A stretch of 64,000 nt of DNA from Streptomyces flavochromogenes (GCF_000717595.1 NZ_JNZO01000027.1:62001-126000); one strand, 5' to 3'. Numbered from the stretch's first letter, positions 42,436-51,527 are shown. Made by a program: numbers and translations. Notes: a model not told the origin generated them from the letters alone.

Positions 42436-42605
42436 ACGACACCCTGCACTGGTTCAAGTCCAGCCACAGCGACGACAGCGGCGGCAACTGCGTCGAGGTC
42501 GCCACCCGCCCCCACGCCGTCCACCTCCGCGACTCGAAGCAGAGCGACGGGCCCACGTTCACCGTGGAGCCCGCCGCTTGGAGCGCGTTCGTCGCGTGGC
42601 AGTAG
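42432..42605 (+). CDS. DUF397 protein, partner of the XRE regulator
   Basis: 57 residues: LHWFKSSHSDDSGGNCVEVA, then VHLRDSKQSDGPTF and the terminal AWSAFVAWQ, the full DUF397 pattern. ATG 42432 overlaps the XRE stop. DUF397 proteins are thought to bind and counteract their XRE partner; direct evidence exists only for a few (e.g. the whiJ locus). Confidence 0.88.
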   Translation: MNDTLHWFKSSHSDDSGGNCVEVATRPHAVHLRDSKQSDGPTFTVEPAAWSAFVAWQ

Positions 42606-42609
42606 CCGA

Positions 42610-43521
42610 CTAGCAGGACAGGTTCGACCCGGCGGGGACGCCCAGGATCTGGGTGAACTGCTGGTACTTGGTGACCCGGCTCTGGACCTGGGCCGGGTTG
42701 CGGCCGTTGCACTCCAGGCTGCCGTTGATCGCCCAGATGGTCTGGCCGAAGCCGGCGCCGTTGACCATGGCGTTGTGGGCGGTCATCGTGCCCGGGCCGC
42801 TCTGGGTGTTCCAGTACCAGAGGCCGGTCATCATGGCGACGGCCGGGTCCTGCTCGACACGCCAGGGGTTGTTCAGCAGGTCGATGCCGAGGGCGTCACC
42901 GGCGGCCTTGTAGTTGAAGTTCCAGGAGAGCTGGATGGGGCCACGGCCGTAGTACGCGGCCTGGCCGGCGGGGCAGCCGTAGGGCTGGCCGGCGTCGCAG
43001 TAGTGCGGGTAGTTGGCCGTGTTCTGCTCGACGATGTGGACGAGCCCGCCCGTCTCGTGGGAGACGTTCGCGAGGAAGGCCGCGGCCTCCTGCTTCTTCA
43101 CCGTGTCGCTGCCGGTGTTGGCGAAGCCGGGGTACGACTTGAGAGCGGCGGTGAGTCCCGCGTACGTGTAGAAGGGGTTCCGGCTCGGGAACATCTGGTT
43201 GAACTGGGCCTCGGAGACCACGAATCCGCCGCTCGGCGGCGGGGTGGTGGGCGGGGTGGTGGGCCCGCCGCCGCAGGTGCCCTGGTCGGCCCAGACGCCC
43301 CACTCGCCGGTCGTGCCGGGAGTCTCGTTCTGGGTCCACCACTTGGCCTGCCAGTTGTGGCCGTTGTGCGAGGCCGTCATCCCGCCCGTGTAGACGCTGG
43401 ACGAGTTCCACGCGGCCGCGCAGGCGGCGGCGGCACCGGCGGAGGCGGCGGGGACGAGGAGGACCGCGAGTCCGACGGCCGTACAGAGCGCGGCCAGCGA
43501 GGTGACCAACTTACGCAGCAT
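42610..43521 (-). CDS. Secreted GH19 chitinase with chitin-binding domain
   Basis: 303 residues. Signal peptide about 1-30 (LAALCTAVGLAVLLVPAASAGA), a CBM5/12-type chitin-binding domain about 34-85 (AKWWTQNETPG), a Thr/Pro linker and a GH19 domain about 98-303. VSHETGG contains the catalytic acid Glu; YYGRGPIQLSWNFNY and WYWNTQSGPG are typical. The enzyme cuts chitin with inversion. GGAAGGAAG before ATG 43521. Two DasR-like boxes (43584-43611) explain induction by N-acetylglucosamine. It ends 5 bases from the DUF397 stop, converging. Confidence 0.93.
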   Translation of the reverse strand: MLRKLVTSLAALCTAVGLAVLLVPAASAGAAAACAAAWNSSSVYTGGMTASHNGHNWQAKWWTQNETPGTTGEWGVWADQGTCGGGPTTPPTTPPPSGGFVVSEAQFNQMFPSRNPFYTYAGLTAALKSYPGFANTGSDTVKKQEAAAFLANVSHETGGLVHIVEQNTANYPHYCDAGQPYGCPAGQAAYYGRGPIQLSWNFNYKAAGDALGIDLLNNPWRVEQDPAVAMMTGLWYWNTQSGPGTMTAHNAMVNGAGFGQTIWAINGSLECNGRNPAQVQSRVTKYQQFTQILGVPAGSNLSC

Positions 43522-43583
43522 GCGTAACTTCCTTCCGGGTGGGGCCGGGTGGGCCGGTGGGGGAAGCCACAGAAAAGCGCGAT

Positions 43584-43611
43584 TGGTCTGGACCTGTCAA
43601 GGTCTAGACCA
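43584..43611. promoter_or_regulatory. Two DasR-type boxes upstream of the chitinase
   Basis: TGGTCTGGACCT (43584-43595) and AGGTCTAGACCA (43600-43611) match the core TGGTCTAGACCA of dre sites and the 12-base direct repeats known in Streptomyces chitinase promoters. DasR is the GlcNAc-sensing GntR repressor. Confidence 0.85.
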
Positions 43612-43625
43612 GAAGTTGTGACAAT

Positions 43626-43660
43626 GGCCCCGGCCCCCAGGGCGAATGGGGGTCGGGGCC
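43626..43660 (-). terminator. Terminator after the VCBS-repeat gene
   Basis: 14-base arms (43626-43639, 43647-43660) pair fully apart from one G-U wobble, around a 7-base loop, 29 bases beyond the stop of the leftward VCBS gene. Confidence 0.75.
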
Positions 43661-43688
43661 GTTCACATGTCCCTCAAGTCATGCGCGC

Positions 43689-44639
43689 CTAGAGCAGGTT
43701 GTAGATCTGGAAACTGGAGCCGATCTTGACCGGCGCCTGGAACACGGTCGGGGCGCTGCCCGAGCCCGAGTACCGGAACAGATCACCGTTCGGCTTGCGC
43801 GCGATCAGGTCCGTCCGGCCGTCGGCGTCGAGATCGCCGACCGACAGCAGGCGGTCGTAGGTGTTCCAGCCGCCGCCGATCCTCGTCCGGCCCGCGAAGG
43901 GGGCCTTGTAGTCGCCGGTGCCCTTGTAGAGCCACAGGACGCCGGTCGTGTCGCGGGCGACGATGTCGGGCTTGCCGTCACCGGACAGATCGCCCTGGCC
44001 CTCGACCTGGTCGTACTGACCCCAGCCGCCGCCGACCCGGGTGCGCGCGGTGAGCGAGCCGTCCGGGTAGGCGAGGTACGACCACAGGACGCCGGCCGTG
44101 TCGACGCCGATGAGGTCGGCCTCCTTGGCGCCGCCGATGCTGCCGGGGGAGAGGACCGTCCGATAGGTGTTCCAGCCCGTGCCGACCTGCTTGGAGTGCT
44201 GCTGCATGTCGTCCGAGAACCAGTTGTAGCGGAGGGACCCGTCCTTGTGGAGGAACCAGGTGCCGTCCCCCCGCCCGTCCTTGTCGTTGTCGACGTCGAT
44301 CACGTCGGCGAGGAAGTCGTAGGAGAGTTCCAGGTGGTAGCGGGGGCCGAAGCCGCCTTCCCGGTTCGGGAAGTAGAGGTACCCCTCGGTCGTCTGCTTG
44401 TGCACGCCCATCATGGAGAAGGTGGGCGTCTCCACCGGGGTGTCCTCGGCGCCGAGGACACCGGCACGCCGGGCGTCCCCGGGCCGGCGCTCGGCCTCGG
44501 CCACGGCCGTGGCACGTGCCCGGTCGGCACCGGCCGGGTCGCCGGAGGCGAAGGCGGTGCCCGCGGTGGCGGTCAGGGCGATCGTTGCGGCGGTGGCGGC
44601 GAGTGCGCCGCGCAGTGCGCGCCGACGTCGGATGATCAT
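43689..44639 (-). CDS. Secreted FG-GAP/VCBS-repeat protein
   Basis: 316 residues: signal peptide about 1-31 (ALRGALAATAATIALTATAGTAFA), a short unique part and five to six FG-GAP/VCBS repeats, e.g. EADLIGVDTAGVLWSYL, KPDIVARDTTGVLWLYKG, RTDLIARKPNGDLFRY, each with the DxDGKxD-type calcium loop (DLSGDGKPD, DLDADGRTD). These form part of a beta-propeller. Its function is unknown; such proteins may bind the cell surface. It is a shorter relative of the protein at 60464-62680. The N-terminal unique portion (FSMMGVHKQTTEGYLYFPN) has no match that I recognise. Confidence 0.78.
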   Translation of the reverse strand: MIIRRRRALRGALAATAATIALTATAGTAFASGDPAGADRARATAVAEAERRPGDARRAGVLGAEDTPVETPTFSMMGVHKQTTEGYLYFPNREGGFGPRYHLELSYDFLADVIDVDNDKDGRGDGTWFLHKDGSLRYNWFSDDMQQHSKQVGTGWNTYRTVLSPGSIGGAKEADLIGVDTAGVLWSYLAYPDGSLTARTRVGGGWGQYDQVEGQGDLSGDGKPDIVARDTTGVLWLYKGTGDYKAPFAGRTRIGGGWNTYDRLLSVGDLDADGRTDLIARKPNGDLFRYSGSGSAPTVFQAPVKIGSSFQIYNLL

Positions 44640-44790
44640 GAAGGTTCCCCCTGGGATCCACTCGGATCGTCAACGGACTCGACGGCGGCACGGGTCGTGT
44701 GCCGCCGGAGTCCAGAAGCCTCTCACAGGGGGCTGACAAGCTCGGGTGAGGCCCGGGGAGGGGGAGTTGGCGAGCGGGCGAGGGCTTCCC

Positions 44791-45732
44791 TCAGATCAGG
44801 AGCACGATCCGACCGGGCCGGTGGCCCGCCTCCGCGCGGCGGTGCGCCTCGGCGACCTCCTCCAGCGGCATGACGTCGGCCACCCGGGTGATCAGCTCGC
44901 GGGCGGCGACCTTCTCCAGCGTCTCCTTCAGCCGGGCGGCGTCCGGGTGGGCCCGGACGACCTCGACGCGGATGTTCCGCTCGGCGACCGGAATCCGGTC
45001 GGGAGCGATCGCGGCGAAGGCACCGCCGTCCTTCAGCAGCGGGAGGGACCCCCCGCCGAAGAGCGCGCCGTCGAAGATCCCGTCCACACCCTCGGGAGCG
45101 ACCTCCCTCACCCGGGCGGCCACCTCTTCCGGCGCACCGCGCGGGACGGCGTGGTCCGCGCCAAGGATCTTCAGCTCGCTCTCGTCGCCCTCGTGGGCGA
45201 CGGCCACGACCCGCAGTCCGGCCGCGTGGGCGTACTGGACCGCGAAGCGGCCCACCACGGCGCTGGCACCGGTCACGAGCAGCGTCGACCCCGGCGGGAG
45301 CGCGAGCCGGTCGAGGCCCTGCTGGGCCGTGGCCGAGGCCAGCGGGACGGACGCGGCCACGGTGAACTCCACGTCGTCCGGGATCGGGGCCAGCCAGGCC
45401 GGATCGACCCAGGCGACCTCGGCGTACGTGCCCTCGCCGGTCAGCTCCTCGTACCAGTTGACGTAACCGGCCACACGAGTCCCTTCGGCCATTCCGGGCA
45501 CGGGATCGAGCAGCCTTCCCGCGAAGTCCGTCCCCAGGACGAAGGGGGGCTTGAGCTCGCCGACCGCGCCGGCGTACAGACCGGCCCGGATCCGCACATC
45601 GGCCTGGTTCACACCTGCGGCCTTGAGCCGTACACGCACCCTGCCGGGGACGTCCCCGGCCACCGGCTCGGGCCGGCGGGCCATTCTGAGGACCTCGGGT
45701 CCGCCGTAGGCGGTCACTTCGACGACACGCAT
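44791..45732 (-). CDS. NAD(P)H quinone oxidoreductase-like MDR protein
   Basis: 313 residues of the zinc-free medium-chain dehydrogenase type: VEVTAYGGPEVLRM, LKAAGVNQADVRIRAGLY, LGTDFAGRLLDPVP and the nucleotide-binding TLLVTGASAVVGRFAVQYA. The cysteine ligands of zinc alcohol dehydrogenases are absent. It reduces quinones, enones or similar with NAD(P)H. The late LEEVAEAHRRAEAGHRPGRIVL is typical. ATG 45732 precedes MRVVEVTAYGG. No operon partner. Confidence 0.82.
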   Translation of the reverse strand: MRVVEVTAYGGPEVLRMARRPEPVAGDVPGRVRVRLKAAGVNQADVRIRAGLYAGAVGELKPPFVLGTDFAGRLLDPVPGMAEGTRVAGYVNWYEELTGEGTYAEVAWVDPAWLAPIPDDVEFTVAASVPLASATAQQGLDRLALPPGSTLLVTGASAVVGRFAVQYAHAAGLRVVAVAHEGDESELKILGADHAVPRGAPEEVAARVREVAPEGVDGIFDGALFGGGSLPLLKDGGAFAAIAPDRIPVAERNIRVEVVRAHPDAARLKETLEKVAARELITRVADVMPLEEVAEAHRRAEAGHRPGRIVLLI

Positions 45733-45834
45733 GGGGTACTCCTCAGACTGAAGGCCCCCTCGTGGCCATTACACCCACGCTCCGCAGCCCCGGGCAACCT
45801 CTGGTGACCCGGGGGACGGAAGGACGAACGCCAC

Positions 45835-46122
45835 ATGGCGGGGAGCGACGTACCCGCCGTCACCGCACACACGTCCGGTCTGAAGGGCCTGCACCGGGTG
45901 GCCATCGACGGCCGCAGACCGGTCCTGGACGAGCTGGGCGAGTCGAGCTACCCGTACCGGGTGATCGAGTACGCCTACACCTGGCGCGAGCCGAAGGCCG
46001 ACTCGCTGACGGCCAGCTTCCTCACCTGTCTGCGCTGGGGCAGCGGCCAGGACATCATCCGCGTCCACGGGCACCTGCCCTGCTCGACGCCGAAGGGACT
46101 GAGGATCTGCGGGGAGCGCTGA
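45835..46122 (+). pseudogene. C-terminal fragment of a PstS-like substrate-binding protein
   Basis: 95 codons from ATG 45835. YPYRVIEYAYTW and ADSLTASFLTCLRWGSGQD then IIRVHGHLPCSTPKG match the last 70 residues of Streptomyces periplasmic phosphate-binding-like (PBP type 2) proteins, which are normally 350-550 residues with a signal peptide or membrane anchor. Neither is here and nothing upstream extends the frame. It is most likely a remnant, although the frame has been kept. ATG has GGGAA-like sequence at distance; expression is unlikely. Confidence 0.5.
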
Positions 46123-46176
46123 CCGCACGCCGGGCGCCGCCACCCTCCGGTCCGGCGGGCGGGGGGCGGGGACGGA

Positions 46177-46232
46177 GACCCCCTGGTCCGGCATGCGATC
46201 GGTAGGGACTGCCGACCCCCGGTCTGGCATGC
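46177..46232. repeat. Direct repeat in the promoter of the second kinase
   Basis: GACCCCCTGGTCCGGCATGC (46177-46196) and GACCCCCGGTCTGGCATGC (46214-46232) are 37 bases apart. The second overlaps the probable -10 (CATGCT, 46228-46233), eight bases before the GTG. Confidence 0.65.
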
Positions 46233-46241
46233 TCTGACGAC

Positions 46242-48167
46242 GTGGAGCCATTGAACGCGGAAGACCCGGTCAGCATCGGCCCGTTCCGTCTGCTCGGCCG
46301 CCTCGGGGTCGGGGGCATGGGCCGGGTGTTCCTCGCGCGTTCGGTCGGCGGGCGGACGGTCGCGGTGAAGGTCGTGCACGCGGAGCTGGCGGCCCAGGAG
46401 GAGTTCCGGCGCAGGTTCGCCCGCGAGGTCGCGTCCCTGGAGCGGGTCGGCGGCACGGGCACCGCGCCCGTCCTCGGCTCGGACACCGCGGCCGTCGCGC
46501 CGTGGGTGGCGATCGGCTACGTACCGGGACCGTCGCTGCGGACCGTCGTCGGCGACGAGTTCGGGCCGCTGCCGCCCGCGACCGTGAAGGCCCTGGCCTC
46601 CGGCCTCGCCCGCGCCCTCGTGCACATCCACGCCGCCGGGCTCGTGCACCGCGACCTCAAGCCGTCCAACGTCCTGCTCACCGTCGACGGACCGCGGATC
46701 ATCGACTTCGGCATCGCGCGGGCCGTCGACACCGTCGCCGACGGCGGCAATCTGACCACCACCGGCGCGGTCGTCGGCTCTCCCGGCTTCATGTCGCCCG
46801 AGCAGGTGCGGGGCGACCGGCTCACCCCCGCGTCGGACATCTTCTGCCTCGGCTCGGTCCTGGCGTACGCGGCGACCGGCCGCTCCCCCTTCGGGACCGC
46901 GGACAGCGGCGTGCACGCGACCATGTTCCGGATCGCCCACGACGAGCCCGACCTGACGGATCTGGCGCCCGAGCTGACCGGAGTGATCCGGGCCTGCCTC
47001 GCCAAGGACCCGGCCGCGCGGCCGTCGGCCGCCGAGATCGCGGAGACGCTGCCGATCCCCGACCCCTGGCTCCCCGCGGACGTCCTGGCGCGGCTCGGCC
47101 GGCACGCGGCGCGGCTCCTGGAGGCGGAGACGGAGAGCGCGACGGGAACGGGGAGCGGGGCGGCCCGGCAGGATTCCGGCGGCGGTGCAGCCGGCGTCGT
47201 CCGTGCCGACGGTGACCCGACCCCGCCCACCCCTCTCCCGTCCACCGCCTCCACGGCGCCCCGGCCGCAGACCGGGCGCCCGCGCCGGACGGCCCTGGCC
47301 GCCGGGCTCGCGGCCCTCGCGGTGGCGGCCGCGGCGACCCTCACGTACACGTTCTGGCCCGACCCGGACACCGGCATGGACGACCAGAAGAACCGGGCCC
47401 CGAGCAGCACGGGCAACGTCGCGGCCCGCCCCGCCGGCATCGTCCCGGCCGCGTTCCTCGGCGCCTGGGAGGGCGTCGTCCAGGGCTCCCAGGATCACCC
47501 GCGGGAGACCGCCCGGTTCGAGATCACCCAGGGGGCGGCGGGCGCCAAGAACGCGGTCTACGTCCAGGTCGCCGAGAACCGCCTGTGCATGGGCCGCTCC
47601 CGGCTCGTCTCCGCCGACGAGGACAAGGTCGTCCTCGGCGAGTCCGACGTGACGACCAGCGTGCCCGCCCAGCGCTGCGTCCCCGCCGCGCACCAGACGC
47701 TGACGCTGCGCTCCCCCGACGTCCTGGAGTGGACCTCGGGCACGGCCAAGGCCACCTTCCGCAAGGCCCCCACCGGTACGGAGGTCGTCCCCGCCCGCTT
47801 CCTCGGCCGCTGGTCGCGCATCCCCGCCCCGGAGATCTACGGCGAGAACGACGAGCGCTACACCTCGCAGGTGACGATCACCCAGGGCCCGGTCGGGGCC
47901 CCCGTGGTCAGCGTCCTCGACGGCTATCCGCGCACCATCGACGGCGTGCTCATGGACGAGGACTGGTCCTGCGGCACCACGGCCGTCCTGGCGGGCGTCG
48001 GCAACCTGCTGATCATCGGCCCCGCCACCCGGGACACCAACGCCTGGGACCGCGAATGCCAGGAGGGCCTCTCCCGCTACCTCCTGGTCGACAAGCTGAA
48101 CGGCAAGGACCGGCTCCTCGTCTACCCGATGCTCGACGGCGAACCGAACGAGTACTACCGCTCGTAG
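46242..48167 (+). CDS. Transmembrane Ser/Thr protein kinase with duplicated outer domain
   Basis: 641 residues. The kinase domain (about 12-275) has GVGGMGRVFLAR, VAVKVVH, HRDLKPSNVLL, IDFGIAR and GFMSPEQVRG. A low-complexity linker leads to a membrane helix (about 348-370, AAGLAALAVAAAATLTYTFW). Outside are two copies of a domain that starts IVPAAFLGAWEG (about 406) and VVPARFLGRWSR (about 515), each followed by an ITQGxxG strand and a Cys pair region. The outer part probably senses a wall or small-molecule signal. GTG 46242 is the only good start; likely leaderless or nearly so. Confidence 0.92.
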   Translation: MEPLNAEDPVSIGPFRLLGRLGVGGMGRVFLARSVGGRTVAVKVVHAELAAQEEFRRRFAREVASLERVGGTGTAPVLGSDTAAVAPWVAIGYVPGPSLRTVVGDEFGPLPPATVKALASGLARALVHIHAAGLVHRDLKPSNVLLTVDGPRIIDFGIARAVDTVADGGNLTTTGAVVGSPGFMSPEQVRGDRLTPASDIFCLGSVLAYAATGRSPFGTADSGVHATMFRIAHDEPDLTDLAPELTGVIRACLAKDPAARPSAAEIAETLPIPDPWLPADVLARLGRHAARLLEAETESATGTGSGAARQDSGGGAAGVVRADGDPTPPTPLPSTASTAPRPQTGRPRRTALAAGLAALAVAAAATLTYTFWPDPDTGMDDQKNRAPSSTGNVAARPAGIVPAAFLGAWEGVVQGSQDHPRETARFEITQGAAGAKNAVYVQVAENRLCMGRSRLVSADEDKVVLGESDVTTSVPAQRCVPAAHQTLTLRSPDVLEWTSGTAKATFRKAPTGTEVVPARFLGRWSRIPAPEIYGENDERYTSQVTITQGPVGAPVVSVLDGYPRTIDGVLMDEDWSCGTTAVLAGVGNLLIIGPATRDTNAWDRECQEGLSRYLLVDKLNGKDRLLVYPMLDGEPNEYYRS

Positions 48168-49084
48168 GAGTCCGGCCGCCCCGCCCGCCCTGCCTGCCCC
48201 GACCGCCCCGCCGCCGCCTCGGCGTACGCGCGGACCAGGGGGCGGGTGTCGTCCGCGCGGTGGGCGAGGACGAACTGGCTGGGGCCGACGCCGTCGACGG
48301 GGCGGGTGACGACACCGTCGCGGGCGAGGAGCGGGGCGTTGCCGGCAGCGACCAGGCAGATGCCGAGGCCGCCGACGAGGGCCTCGTACGTCTCGTCGGC
48401 GCCGGCGATCTCCGCGCCGACGACCGGCGGGCGGCCGCCCCGGGAGTCCAGTGCCAGCCAGTGGTCGCGCAGTTCGGGGCCGGTGGCCGGCAGGGCGAGG
48501 AACGGCTCGTCGAGGAGGTCCGCGAAGTCGAGGCGTTCACGGGCGGCCAGCGGATGGGTCTCCGGGAGGGCGACGAGCCGGGGCTCGGCGGCCACGACGA
48601 CCCAGCGGAAGCGTTCCGCCGCGGGCAGCGGCAGCCAGACGAACGCCACATCGCTGGCGCCGTCGGCGAGTCCGGCCGTCGGGTCCTCCCACCCCACCTG
48701 GCGCAGCTTGAGCACGGCCTCCGGGTGGGCCTCGGTGAAACGCGAGCGGATCGCGGGGAGCAGCCCGCCGCGCCCGGGGCTGGTGGACATGCCGACGACC
48801 AGCGTGGAGCGCTCGGCGGCGCGGGCCCGCCGCACGGCCCCGTCCGCCTCCGCCCAGGCGGCGAGCACGGCGCGGGCGTGCGGCAGCAGGGCCGTACCGA
48901 CGGGGGTGAGACGGACGCCGTGCCGGTCGCGGTCGAAGAGGGGCGCCCCGAGCTGCCGCTCCAGGGCCCTGATCTGCTTGCTGAGCGCGGGCTGGGAGAC
49001 GTACAGCCGCTCGGCGGCGCGGGTGAAGTGCAGCTCCTCGGCGACGGCGATGAAGTACCTCAGGTCCCGCCCGTGCACGTCCAT
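48155..49084 (-). CDS. LysR-family transcriptional regulator
   Basis: 309 residues. HTH at about 1-60 (LRYFIAVAEELHFTRAAERL, VSQPALSKQIRALE) and a periplasmic-binding-protein-like effector domain (LVVGMSTSPGRGGLLPAIR). ATG 49084 (MDVHGRDLRYF) is preferred over two upstream starts (49096, 49090) that add MVMT. It is divergent from the SDR gene with a 107-base gap that should hold the shared operator, so it probably controls that gene. The last 13 bases overlap the end of the kinase gene tail to tail. Confidence 0.86.
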   Translation of the reverse strand: MDVHGRDLRYFIAVAEELHFTRAAERLYVSQPALSKQIRALERQLGAPLFDRDRHGVRLTPVGTALLPHARAVLAAWAEADGAVRRARAAERSTLVVGMSTSPGRGGLLPAIRSRFTEAHPEAVLKLRQVGWEDPTAGLADGASDVAFVWLPLPAAERFRWVVVAAEPRLVALPETHPLAARERLDFADLLDEPFLALPATGPELRDHWLALDSRGGRPPVVGAEIAGADETYEALVGGLGICLVAAGNAPLLARDGVVTRPVDGVGPSQFVLAHRADDTRPLVRAYAEAAAGRSGQAGRAGRPDSYER

Positions 49085-49191
49085 GGTCATCACCATGAGC
49101 TATCACAACAGATCTTGGACGGGCAACGGAGGTGTGTCACAGGCTGGTTGAGTCGCGGAAGCGGAATCGAGAACCAGGAAGAGGGATCCGC

Positions 49192-50022
49192 ATGAGCAAG
49201 GTCTGGCTGATCACGGGCGCCAACGGCGGTTTCGGGCGCGCCTTCGCCGAGGCGGCGATCGCGGCCGGCGACGTCGTGGTCGCCGCGGCCCGCCGCACCG
49301 AGACCCTGGACGACCTGGTCGCGGCCCACCCCGACCAGGTCGACCCGGTGGCGCTCGACGTCACCGACACGGCGGCGGTCGACCAGGTCGTCGCGGAGGT
49401 CGCCGAGCGCCACGGCCGCATCGACGTCCTCGTCAACAACGCGGGCCGCACGCACGTCGGTTCGGTCGAGGAGACCTCCGACGCGGAGCTGCGCTCCCTG
49501 TTCGACGTCCACGTCTTCGGCCCGGCGGCCCTGACCCGCGCGGTCCTGCCCCACATGCGGGCCCGCCGCTCGGGCGCGATCGTGCAGCTCAGCAGCGTCG
49601 GCGGCCAGATGTCGATGGCCGGCTTCGGCGCGTACAGCGCGACGAAGTTCGCCCTGGAGGGCATGTCGGAGGCGCTCGCGGCGGAGGTACGGCCGCTGGG
49701 CATCGACGTCCTGATCGTCGAACCGGGCGCCTTCCGCACGAGCCTCTTCGGCAACCACAGCCTGAGCGGCGACGGCATCGCGGACTACACGGACACGGTG
49801 GGCGCGACCCGCACGTTCGTGGAGACGGGCGGAGGACTGCAGGAGGGCGACCCGGCGAAGGCGGCCGCGGCGGTGCTGGCCGCGCTGAACGCCGGCGAGA
49901 CGCCACTGCGGCTCGCCCTGGGGGACGACTCGATCGACACGATCCTGGGGCACCTCGACCAGGTGCGGTCGGACGTGACGACGTGGGAGAAGGTGGGGCG
50001 GAACACGAGGCTGGACGTCTGA
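49192..50022 (+). CDS. Short-chain dehydrogenase/reductase
   Basis: 276 residues. Cofactor motif TGANGGFGRAFAEAA; LDVTD; VNNAGRTHVG; catalytic Ser in QLSSVGGQ and YSATKFALEG (Tyr-x3-Lys). The C-terminal half (VEPGAFRTSLFG) is that of 'classical' SDRs acting on small alcohols or ketones. GAGGG lies before ATG 49192 at a good distance. It is divergent from LysR and ends with a strong terminator. Confidence 0.88.
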   Translation: MSKVWLITGANGGFGRAFAEAAIAAGDVVVAAARRTETLDDLVAAHPDQVDPVALDVTDTAAVDQVVAEVAERHGRIDVLVNNAGRTHVGSVEETSDAELRSLFDVHVFGPAALTRAVLPHMRARRSGAIVQLSSVGGQMSMAGFGAYSATKFALEGMSEALAAEVRPLGIDVLIVEPGAFRTSLFGNHSLSGDGIADYTDTVGATRTFVETGGGLQEGDPAKAAAAVLAALNAGETPLRLALGDDSIDTILGHLDQVRSDVTTWEKVGRNTRLDV

Positions 50023-50027
50023 CAGCG

Positions 50028-50066
50028 ACGAGGGCCCGCACCCCGGGAAGGGGTGCGGGCCCTCGT
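50028..50066. terminator. 17-bp hairpin between SDR gene and purA
   Basis: Arms 50028-50044 and 50050-50066 pair perfectly over GGGAA. It can stop both converging genes. Confidence 0.9.
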
Positions 50067-50101
50067 CGTGCCCTGCTCGCAGGGCCGACAGGCCTACAGG
50101 C

Positions 50102-51385
50102 CTACAGGAACGAGTTGATCTCGATCGTCTCCGTGCGGCCGGGGCCCACGCCGATCGCGGAGATCGGTGCGCCCGACATCTCCTCCAGCGCCTTCACGTA
50201 CGCCTGCGCGTTCTTCGGCAGGTCCGCGAAGGTCTTCGCCTTCGTGATGTCCTCGGACCAGCCCGGCAGCATCTCGTAGATCGGCTTCGCGTGGTGGAAG
50301 TCGGTCTGCGAGTACGGCAGCTCCTCGACGCGCTTGCCGTCGATCTCGTACGCGACGCAGACCGGGATCTGCTCCCAGCCCGTCAGCACGTCGAGCTTGG
50401 TGAGGAAGAAGTCCGTCAGGCCGTTGACCCGGGTCGCGTAGCGCGCGATGACCGCGTCGAACCAGCCGCAGCGACGGTCACGGCCGGTGGTGACGCCGCG
50501 CTCGCCGCCGATGCGGCGCAGCGCCTCGCCGTCCGCGTCGAAGAGCTCCGTCGGGAACGGGCCGGCGCCGACACGGGTCGTGTACGCCTTGAGGATGCCG
50601 ATGACCCGGCTGATCTTCGTCGGGCCCACGCCGGCGCCGGTGCAGGCGCCGCCCGCGGTGGGGTTCGAGGAGGTGACGAAGGGGTACGTGCCGTGGTCGA
50701 CGTCGAGCAGCGTGCCCTGACCGCCCTCGAAGAGGACGACCTTGTCCTGGTCGAGCGCGTTGTTCAGGATCAGCGTGGTGTCCGCGACGAACGGCTTGAT
50801 CTGCTCCGCGTACTGGAGCATCTCCTCGACGATCTGCTCCGCGTTGATCGCCCGCCGGTTGTACAGCTTGGCGAGCAGCTGGTTCTTGCCCTCCAGCGCC
50901 GCCTCGACCTTCTGGGTGAGGATCGACTCGTCGTACAGGTCCTGGACCCGGATGCCGACGCGGTTGATCTTGTCGGCGTAGGTCGGGCCGATGCCACGGC
51001 CCGTGGTGCCGATCTTGCGCTTGCCGAGGAACCGTTCCGTCACCTTGTCGAGGGTGACGTTGTACGGGGTGATCAGGTGGGCGTTGCCGCTGATCAGGAG
51101 CTTCGACGTGTCGACGCCGCGCTCGTTCAGTCCACTCAGCTCGGAGAGCAGGACCGCCGGGTCGACGACGACTCCGTTTCCGATCACCGGGGTACACCCC
51201 GGCGAGAGGATTCCGGAAGGGAGAAGATGCAGCGCGTACTTCTGGTCGCCGACGACGACCGTGTGGCCGGCGTTGTTGCCGCCCTGGTAGCGCACTACAT
51301 AGTCAACGGATCCACCGAGGAGGTCGGTGGCCTTTCCCTTGCCCTCGTCACCCCACTGAGCACCGAGCAGCACAAGTGCGGGCAC
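50102..51385 (-). CDS. purA: Adenylosuccinate synthetase
   Basis: 427 residues, the first committed step from IMP to AMP (IMP + Asp + GTP). [16 protein letters not shown] holds the catalytic Asp and P-loop; [10 protein letters not shown] the catalytic His; [14 protein letters not shown] and the late [12 protein letters not shown] (Arg, substrate binding) are complete. GTG 51385 has GGAAGGGG 9 bases upstream. A leftward -10 TAGCAT (51506-51511 region) puts the mRNA start near 51500, with a hairpin at the beginning of the leader (51466-51493). Divergent from the DAGK-like gene. Confidence 0.96.
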   Translation of the reverse strand: MPALVLLGAQWGDEGKGKATDLLGGSVDYVVRYQGGNNAGHTVVVGDQKYALHLLPSGILSPGCTPVIGNGVVVDPAVLLSELSGLNERGVDTSKLLISGNAHLITPYNVTLDKVTERFLGKRKIGTTGRGIGPTYADKINRVGIRVQDLYDESILTQKVEAALEGKNQLLAKLYNRRAINAEQIVEEMLQYAEQIKPFVADTTLILNNALDQDKVVLFEGGQGTLLDVDHGTYPFVTSSNPTAGGACTGAGVGPTKISRVIGILKAYTTRVGAGPFPTELFDADGEALRRIGGERGVTTGRDRRCGWFDAVIARYATRVNGLTDFFLTKLDVLTGWEQIPVCVAYEIDGKRVEELPYSQTDFHHAKPIYEMLPGWSEDITKAKTFADLPKNAQAYVKALEEMSGAPISAIGVGPGRTETIEINSFL

Positions 51386-51465
51386 AGGCGTACACCCCTT
51401 CCGGGTGGGGCATGTCCAAGGTCAGGGGCCGAGGCCGCCTCACCGGTGTGCCCCGGAATAGACGA

Positions 51466-51493
51466 AGCCCCTGGCGCAATAGCGCAAGGGGCT
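51466..51493 (-). promoter_or_regulatory. Stem-loop in the purA leader
   Basis: AGCCCC-T-GGCGC pairs with GCGC-AA-GGGGCT around AATA (one mismatch). It would lie within 10-35 bases of the predicted purA mRNA 5' end, set by TAGCAT read leftward from about 51511. Possible stability element or attenuator. Confidence 0.45.
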
Positions 51494-51527
51494 CTTGCAC
51501 AAAGATGCTACCCGAGGAAGGACCGAG

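Noticed and set aside
35105..42605. A defence island made of SLATT, XRE/DUF397 and unknown genes
   Set aside because: The genes are separated by ordinary metabolic and regulatory genes, and no nuclease, cyclase or phage-like gene is present.
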